Origin: Chitinophagaceae bacterium
Lineage (GTDB): Bacteria > Bacteroidota > Bacteroidia > Chitinophagales > Chitinophagaceae
Direction of reading: 5' to 3'
DNA length: 9,836 bases
Assembly: GCA_947378615.1 (NCBI GenBank)
Contig: CANCKV010000076.1
Location: 1-9,836 of the forward strand
The notes under the pieces were generated by a model. That model searched no databases, had not been told where the DNA came from, and saw nothing but the letters and a program-made list of their open reading frames with translations. Position numbers and translations under genes: made by a program. Below, one piece after another: positions 6,469 through 9,836 of this stretch; position 1 is the first letter of the stretch; every line of letters begins with the position of its first letter.

Positions 6469-7785
6469 TTAATTCTTTAGGGGAATGATTCTTTCAGGAT
6501 ATTGCTCAATATGGTTTTTGAGTAAACTCCTTATAACATCATTTTCTTGATAGTGGGAGAGGAGTGGTTTTATTTTATAAGAATCATTTAATTCCTCACT
6601 TTCAATTATCCCAATCCCATAAAATTCTCCTTTTTCAATCAATATGTAAGTTTGGTAATCTTCCTTTATCAGAAATGTTTTCTTTTCTTCAATGGATTGG
6701 GAAATTATATTTTCTATAATCAGATTGTGTTCTTCTACGGCAGGCAAAGGCGTACTGTGTTCTAAACTCCTATCCAAAAAACATAGGGCAGGATGAAGAT
6801 TGTACTCTCTTACCCACTGCCACAATTTACTATGTGCCTCTGTCAGCAGACTAAAAGAAAGGATTGGTTTCAAAATCTTCTTTTTCTTCTCAATACCCAA
6901 TCTTTTATACCCTTTACCATCTTCAAATTCGAAAATACCATATTGATGTTCATAATGCTTTTGACTTTTATTAAATGCAGGCCACAAACGTTTGATTTCT
7001 ACACTTTCTAATATGGAAGCAATCAATTCTGTGGCACAAACAGTATGGTTAATTTGATGTATTTCCCTTAAAAAATCTTGTTTTTGCTTACTAGGTTTAT
7101 TATTTGAAAAGTGAGAAATCACCCTTTTCTTGATATTCTTTGCCTTACCAACATAAACTACCTTACCTGTTTTATTTAAAAAATAATAAATGCCAGGTTT
7201 TGCAGGCAAGTTATCAGCTATTTCTTCGCCTACATGCGGGGGGAGGTATTGATTAGACTTTTTTTTTACCATTTTATTCAATTCCCCACTTTTATCATGT
7301 TTCACTAACAATGAGAAAAGTTCTGCGGTCGCTAGTGCATCACCCGAAGCTCGATGTCGGTCATTGACATGAATGTTTAATTCTCTACAAACAGTTCCGA
7401 GACCATATTTTGGTAATCCGGGGAATATTTTCTTAGTCAATCGAATCGTGCAAAGCTTTGGTGTAACTAATTCGAATCCTGCTTGTGCTAATTGTAGTTT
7501 TACAAAGCTGTAATCGAAATTTACATTGTGTGCAACGAAAACCCTATCCTTCAAAAGGTTGAAAATATTATCTGCTAACTGTTCAAACTTTGGTGCAGTA
7601 GCAACCATTGCATCAGTAATTCCTGTTAGTCCCTGTACGTATTTTTGGATTGGCATACACGGATTGACTAGCGTTGAGTATTTTCCCTCCACCTCATAAC
7701 CGTTGTGCAATACAATAGCAATTTCTGTAATATTATTTGCTCCTGCATGCCCTCCTGTTGTCTCTATATCTACTATTGCAAACAT
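6469..7785 (-). CDS. DEDDh 3'-5' exonuclease fused to a GIY-YIG nuclease domain
   Basis: A 438-residue two-nuclease fusion. Residues 1-165 form a DnaQ/pol III epsilon-like exonuclease with all five DEDDh residues visible: Asp6 and Glu8 in FAIVDIETTGG, Asp91 in VAHNVNFDYSF, His144 and Asp149 in DRHRASGDALAT. Residues 193-275 form a UvrC/Cho-type GIY-YIG domain: KPGIYYF (196-202), VVYVGKAKNIKKRVISHF (209-226) with the likely catalytic Arg221, and SILESVEIKRLWPAFN (257-272) with Glu260. Residues 280-438 match nothing I can name and do not show the UvrC HhH or RNase-H-like C-terminal motifs. Similar DEDDh plus GIY-YIG fusions are known in mycobacteria and other phyla and are annotated as pol III epsilon/UvrC-like. 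A role in DNA repair or nucleic-acid trimming is inferred. The gene stands alone, convergent with the ppx-like gene. The ATG at 7785 gives the standard first strand. Confidence 0.93.
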   Translation of the reverse strand: MFAIVDIETTGGHAGANNITEIAIVLHNGYEVEGKYSTLVNPCMPIQKYVQGLTGITDAMVATAPKFEQLADNIFNLLKDRVFVAHNVNFDYSFVKLQLAQAGFELVTPKLCTIRLTKKIFPGLPKYGLGTVCRELNIHVNDRHRASGDALATAELFSLLVKHDKSGELNKMVKKKSNQYLPPHVGEEIADNLPAKPGIYYFLNKTGKVVYVGKAKNIKKRVISHFSNNKPSKQKQDFLREIHQINHTVCATELIASILESVEIKRLWPAFNKSQKHYEHQYGIFEFEDGKGYKRLGIEKKKKILKPILSFSLLTEAHSKLWQWVREYNLHPALCFLDRSLEHSTPLPAVEEHNLIIENIISQSIEEKKTFLIKEDYQTYILIEKGEFYGIGIIESEELNDSYKIKPLLSHYQENDVIRSLLKNHIEQYPERIIPLKN

Positions 7786-7911
7786 TTTTTTTAAATTTTA
7801 TTGTTTCTACACAATTTTTAGTACACCTAATTCGTTTATATATAGCAACAATTTGTTTTTATTATTCACATTGTTAATAAAATTATCTACACCAAAAGAA
7901 ATTTAAGGGTT

Positions 7912-8022
7912 ATGGCAAGACAAGAAGTGACAAAAATTGACAGAGCATTTAAGAATGTTTCATTTATTGTAATGATTTATGTAGCAATCGCTATATTATC
8001 TTACTGGCATTTTAAAATATAA
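7912..8022 (+). CDS. Small single-helix membrane protein, 36 residues, unrecognised
   Basis: ATG at 7912 to TAA at 8020 encodes MARQEVTKIDRAFKNVSF followed by an uncharged stretch, about residues 17-31 (VSFIVMIYVAIAILS), and ending YWHFKI. The charged, basic-leaning head, single hydrophobic helix and short tail suggest a membrane microprotein with its N-terminus inside. An AAGGG run (7905-7909) lies just upstream, closer to the start than usual. A strong intrinsic terminator begins 25 bases after the stop, and it has no other plus-strand gene before it, which is the best evidence that this region is transcribed in this direction. I do not recognise the family and give no function. Confidence 0.6.
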   Translation: MARQEVTKIDRAFKNVSFIVMIYVAIAILSYWHFKI

Positions 8023-8047
8023 CTGTCATATTTTAAGAGAAAATTCG

Positions 8048-8080
8048 AAAAGAACGGTTTGTTTAAATCGTTCTTTTTAT
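8048..8080 (+). terminator. Strong intrinsic terminator after the small membrane protein gene
   Basis: A 13-bp stem, AAAAGAACGGTTT (8048-8060) with AAATCGTTCTTTT (8065-8077), has one G-U pair and a four-base loop GTTT. It runs directly into a T-rich tail (TTATTTTATT). It lies between the 36-codon gene and the VOC gene, so those two are probably separate transcription units. Confidence 0.85.
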
Positions 8081-8227
8081 TTTATTCCTTACTTGCAAAT
8101 TTCTTTACCAATTAATCTTATGTAAAAATTTATTCTATCTATAACCTTTGTTGAATTGTAAATAGAAAAATTTAGCTCGCAATTTACTCTCAATTTTCAA
8201 CTATTGAAATATTAAATTAAAAAAAGA

Positions 8228-8617
8228 ATGCTTAATTTAGAAAATGTTCATCATATTGCTATTATTTGTAGTAATTATGAAAGAAGTAAGGATTTTTATT
8301 GTAATGTACTAGGGTTTACTATTGCGCAAGAGATATATCGAAAGGAGCGAAATAGTTTCAAACTAGACTTAATGTTGAATAACCATTATGTAATTGAGCT
8401 TTTTTCTTTTCCTGATAGTGTCCAAAGACCTACACGTCCTGAAGCGTATGGTTTGCGTCATCTAGCATTTGCTGTGAAGGATTTAGCTAAGGAATTGTTA
8501 GTATTAGAAAGGCTTGGAATCGATTATGAAGCAATAAGAATTGATGAAAGTACAGGCAAGCAGTTTATCTTTTTTAAAGATCCGGATGATTTGCCTCTTG
8601 AACTTTATCAAATCTAA
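8228..8617 (+). CDS. VOC-family metalloprotein (glyoxalase/bleomycin resistance/dioxygenase fold; YaeR/YwkD-like)
   Basis: A 129-residue single-domain protein of the vicinal-oxygen-chelate superfamily, built from paired beta-alpha-beta-beta-beta modules. It starts NLENVHHIAIICSNYERSKDFYCNVLGF (3-30), with the metal His in the HHIAI motif (His9). The other expected ligands are visible: Glu57 in VIELFSFP, His78 in YGLRHLAFAV and Glu125 in LPLELYQI. The RPTRPEAYGLRHLAFAV block (68-84) and the FFKDPDDLPLELY end (115-127) resemble the small lactoylglutathione-lyase-like subfamily typified by E. coli YaeR and B. subtilis YwkD, whose substrates are not settled. It is likely a dimer with a divalent metal in the cytoplasm. 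It sits between the terminators at 8048 and 8713, so it appears to be a single-gene unit. Confidence 0.92.
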   Translation: MLNLENVHHIAIICSNYERSKDFYCNVLGFTIAQEIYRKERNSFKLDLMLNNHYVIELFSFPDSVQRPTRPEAYGLRHLAFAVKDLAKELLVLERLGIDYEAIRIDESTGKQFIFFKDPDDLPLELYQI

Positions 8618-8712
8618 ACTTTTAGCCCAACTATTTTTATTCGAAATAATCGAGTAAATGAATGGAGTTAGTTTAGACTTATTCCGGGTGTTTTCGAGTA
8701 TTTTATGCAAAC

Positions 8713-8767
8713 AAAAAATACCTCCTTAAATATGGGTTCACTACGAAACCTTATTTAAGGAGGTATT
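8713..8767. terminator. Bidirectional terminator between the convergent VOC and amylase genes
   Basis: A perfect 16-bp inverted repeat, AATACCTCCTTAAATA (8717-8732) against 8752-8767, is extended inside by GGTT/AACC (8735-8738 with 8747-8750). On the minus strand the stem runs directly into six T, fitting termination of the amylase gene, whose stop is about 70 bases before it. On the plus strand a T-rich stretch follows a few bases later, so it may also stop VOC transcripts. Confidence 0.8.
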
Positions 8768-8835
8768 CAGCAAATTTTTCTTCTTTTTCTAAATTCGCAT
8801 TTTCCTAAGTAAGAAATATTCTAGATAAAATACTT

Positions 8836-9836
8836 TTATTCATTTTTATATACAAACACCTTATAGCCCCAAGGCTGCATGTCGAAACTTTGTCCATCCT
8901 TTAGTTCTACACTTTCATTTGAAAACAGTTCAACTGCTTTCCCCTTTATGGCACCATTAATAGTCGCTTTAGTTGCTAATTTATTCAAATTTAATACGAC
9001 TAATATCTTATTGGTGCCTGAAGTCTTTAAATAAGAAAAAATGTTGTCATCATTAGAACTTTTAAGTTTTTCAAAGTATGCATTCGCTGCTAATGCGCTA
9101 TTCCTTTTTCTCAAGGCTAATAGTCTGCTATAGAAACTTGCTCTAGCGTATTTTCCAAAGCGAATGGCATCCTTATAAAAAAAACTGATACTATCCAAAT
9201 AGGGTTCTTCTTGACCACTATAAATCAATGGAACACTCTTATTTATGGTTTGTGTTAAGACTGCGAAGGGTGCATGAGTAATGCCCGGAGTTGTTCCATA
9301 ATCAGCCTTATTCCAACTATTCTCATCATGATTGCTAGTGAAATACATGCGTAGTGCATTTTTTTGGAACTTTGATGATGCACTACTTAAGGCAGTGTCA
9401 AGGGCAAGTGCATTTCTTGTGCCTTTTGCAATATCGCTAAATTTGCTAAAAATGGACCACGTATAAGTGGCATCGAATCCCGCATCATGAATCCAAGGCT
9501 TTTCCGACTCTGCCAACATGAATATATTTCTTCCTTTACGAAGTTTGGCAATACATTTTGTCCAAAATGCTTGTAGTACTTCATCTGCTACATCGCAACG
9601 AAAACCATCGATATGGCTATTTTTCAGCCAAAATTCCATCGTTGCTGTCATTGTATCACATAATTGGGGATTGCTATAATTTAATTTCCTTGCATCAGTC
9701 CAATCAAAAGGAGACACGGCTTTGTGTGTACTACTGTCTTGTACGTAAAAATCTGGATTTTTAGTCAACCAATAATGGTCGGCAGCGGTATGGTTTGCCA
9801 CCCAATCAATGATGACTTTAAAGCCCATTTCATGAC
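8836..9836 (-). CDS. Alpha-amylase family glycoside hydrolase (GH13), 5' end cut off by the window edge
   Basis: The minus-strand frame stays open to the window end, so the N-terminus, including any signal peptide and the first barrel strands, is missing. The Met at 9828 is internal: the residues before it are His-Glu and the VIIDWVANHT strand already belongs to GH13 region I. Counting from that Met, the four conserved regions are visible: region I DWVANH (8-13), region II GFRCDVADE (75-83) with nucleophile Asp79, region III FMLAESEKPW (103-112) with acid/base Glu107, and region IV FTSNHDENSW (163-172) with Asp168. A C-terminal beta domain (about 265-330) ends MQPWGYKVFVYKNE. The enzyme should cleave or transfer alpha-glucosidic bonds of starch, glycogen or maltodextrins. 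Subfamily and secretion cannot be judged without the N-terminus. It is terminated by the hairpin at 8713-8767. Confidence 0.92.
   Translation of the reverse strand, partial: HEMGFKVIIDWVANHTAADHYWLTKNPDFYVQDSSTHKAVSPFDWTDARKLNYSNPQLCDTMTATMEFWLKNSHIDGFRCDVADEVLQAFWTKCIAKLRKGRNIFMLAESEKPWIHDAGFDATYTWSIFSKFSDIAKGTRNALALDTALSSASSKFQKNALRMYFTSNHDENSWNKADYGTTPGITHAPFAVLTQTINKSVPLIYSGQEEPYLDSISFFYKDAIRFGKYARASFYSRLLALRKRNSALAANAYFEKLKSSNDDNIFSYLKTSGTNKILVVLNLNKLATKATINGAIKGKAVELFSNESVELKDGQSFDMQPWGYKVFVYKNE

Noticed and set aside
8658..8729. 23-codon plus-strand ORF after the VOC gene
   Set aside because: It ends inside the terminator stem and shows no features of a real protein.
8717..8767. ACCTCCTT / AAGGAGGT in the terminator stem, resembling the anti-Shine-Dalgarno and its complement
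   Set aside because: It is fully explained by a symmetric GC-containing terminator stem; no start codon follows at a suitable distance.
9387..9764. Minus-strand 65-codon and plus-strand 68-codon ORFs in the amylase gene
   Set aside because: Both overlap the conserved GH13 regions in other frames and carry no motif.

Overview
This AT-rich window looks chromosomal and most likely comes from a Bacteroidota bacterium of the Chitinophagaceae or Sphingobacteriia kind. I infer this from the protein styles (DapD, a short Ppx/GppA phosphatase next to Ppk1, a DEDDh exonuclease fused to GIY-YIG, DUF3820), from poor Shine-Dalgarno sites, from TTG starts, and from TAnnTTTG-type -7 motifs. There are no tRNA or rRNA genes, CRISPR arrays, transposases or phage genes. 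It reads as ordinary housekeeping sequence rather than an island.

Left part (1-3133). A minus-strand LD-carboxypeptidase (peptidase S66) gene runs off the left edge. It is divergent from dapD, the succinyltransferase of the lysine/meso-diaminopimelate pathway. The two proteins make and cut, respectively, the diaminopimelate-containing peptide of peptidoglycan. A 96-bp nested inverted repeat (1835-1930) separates dapD from an EamA-type ten-helix transporter, which is closely followed by a small DUF3820 protein.

Middle part (3134-6468). A gene-poor AT-rich spacer with short ACTTATAAC-type direct repeats leads into a tight ppk-ppx pair. Polyphosphate kinase and an exopolyphosphatase-like phosphatase are separated by a single base, so synthesis and breakdown of polyphosphate are probably co-transcribed.

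Right part (6469-9836). A minus-strand gene encodes a 438-residue exonuclease/GIY-YIG nuclease fusion. Divergent from it is a 36-codon single-helix membrane microprotein with its own strong intrinsic terminator. A VOC-family metalloenzyme follows. It converges on a GH13 alpha-amylase-family gene that runs off the right edge, and a strong hairpin at 8713-8767 lies between them as a probable two-way terminator.

I found no convincing new multi-gene system. The items most worth a second look are the nested palindrome after dapD, the microprotein with its own terminator, and the unassigned C-terminal third of the nuclease fusion.
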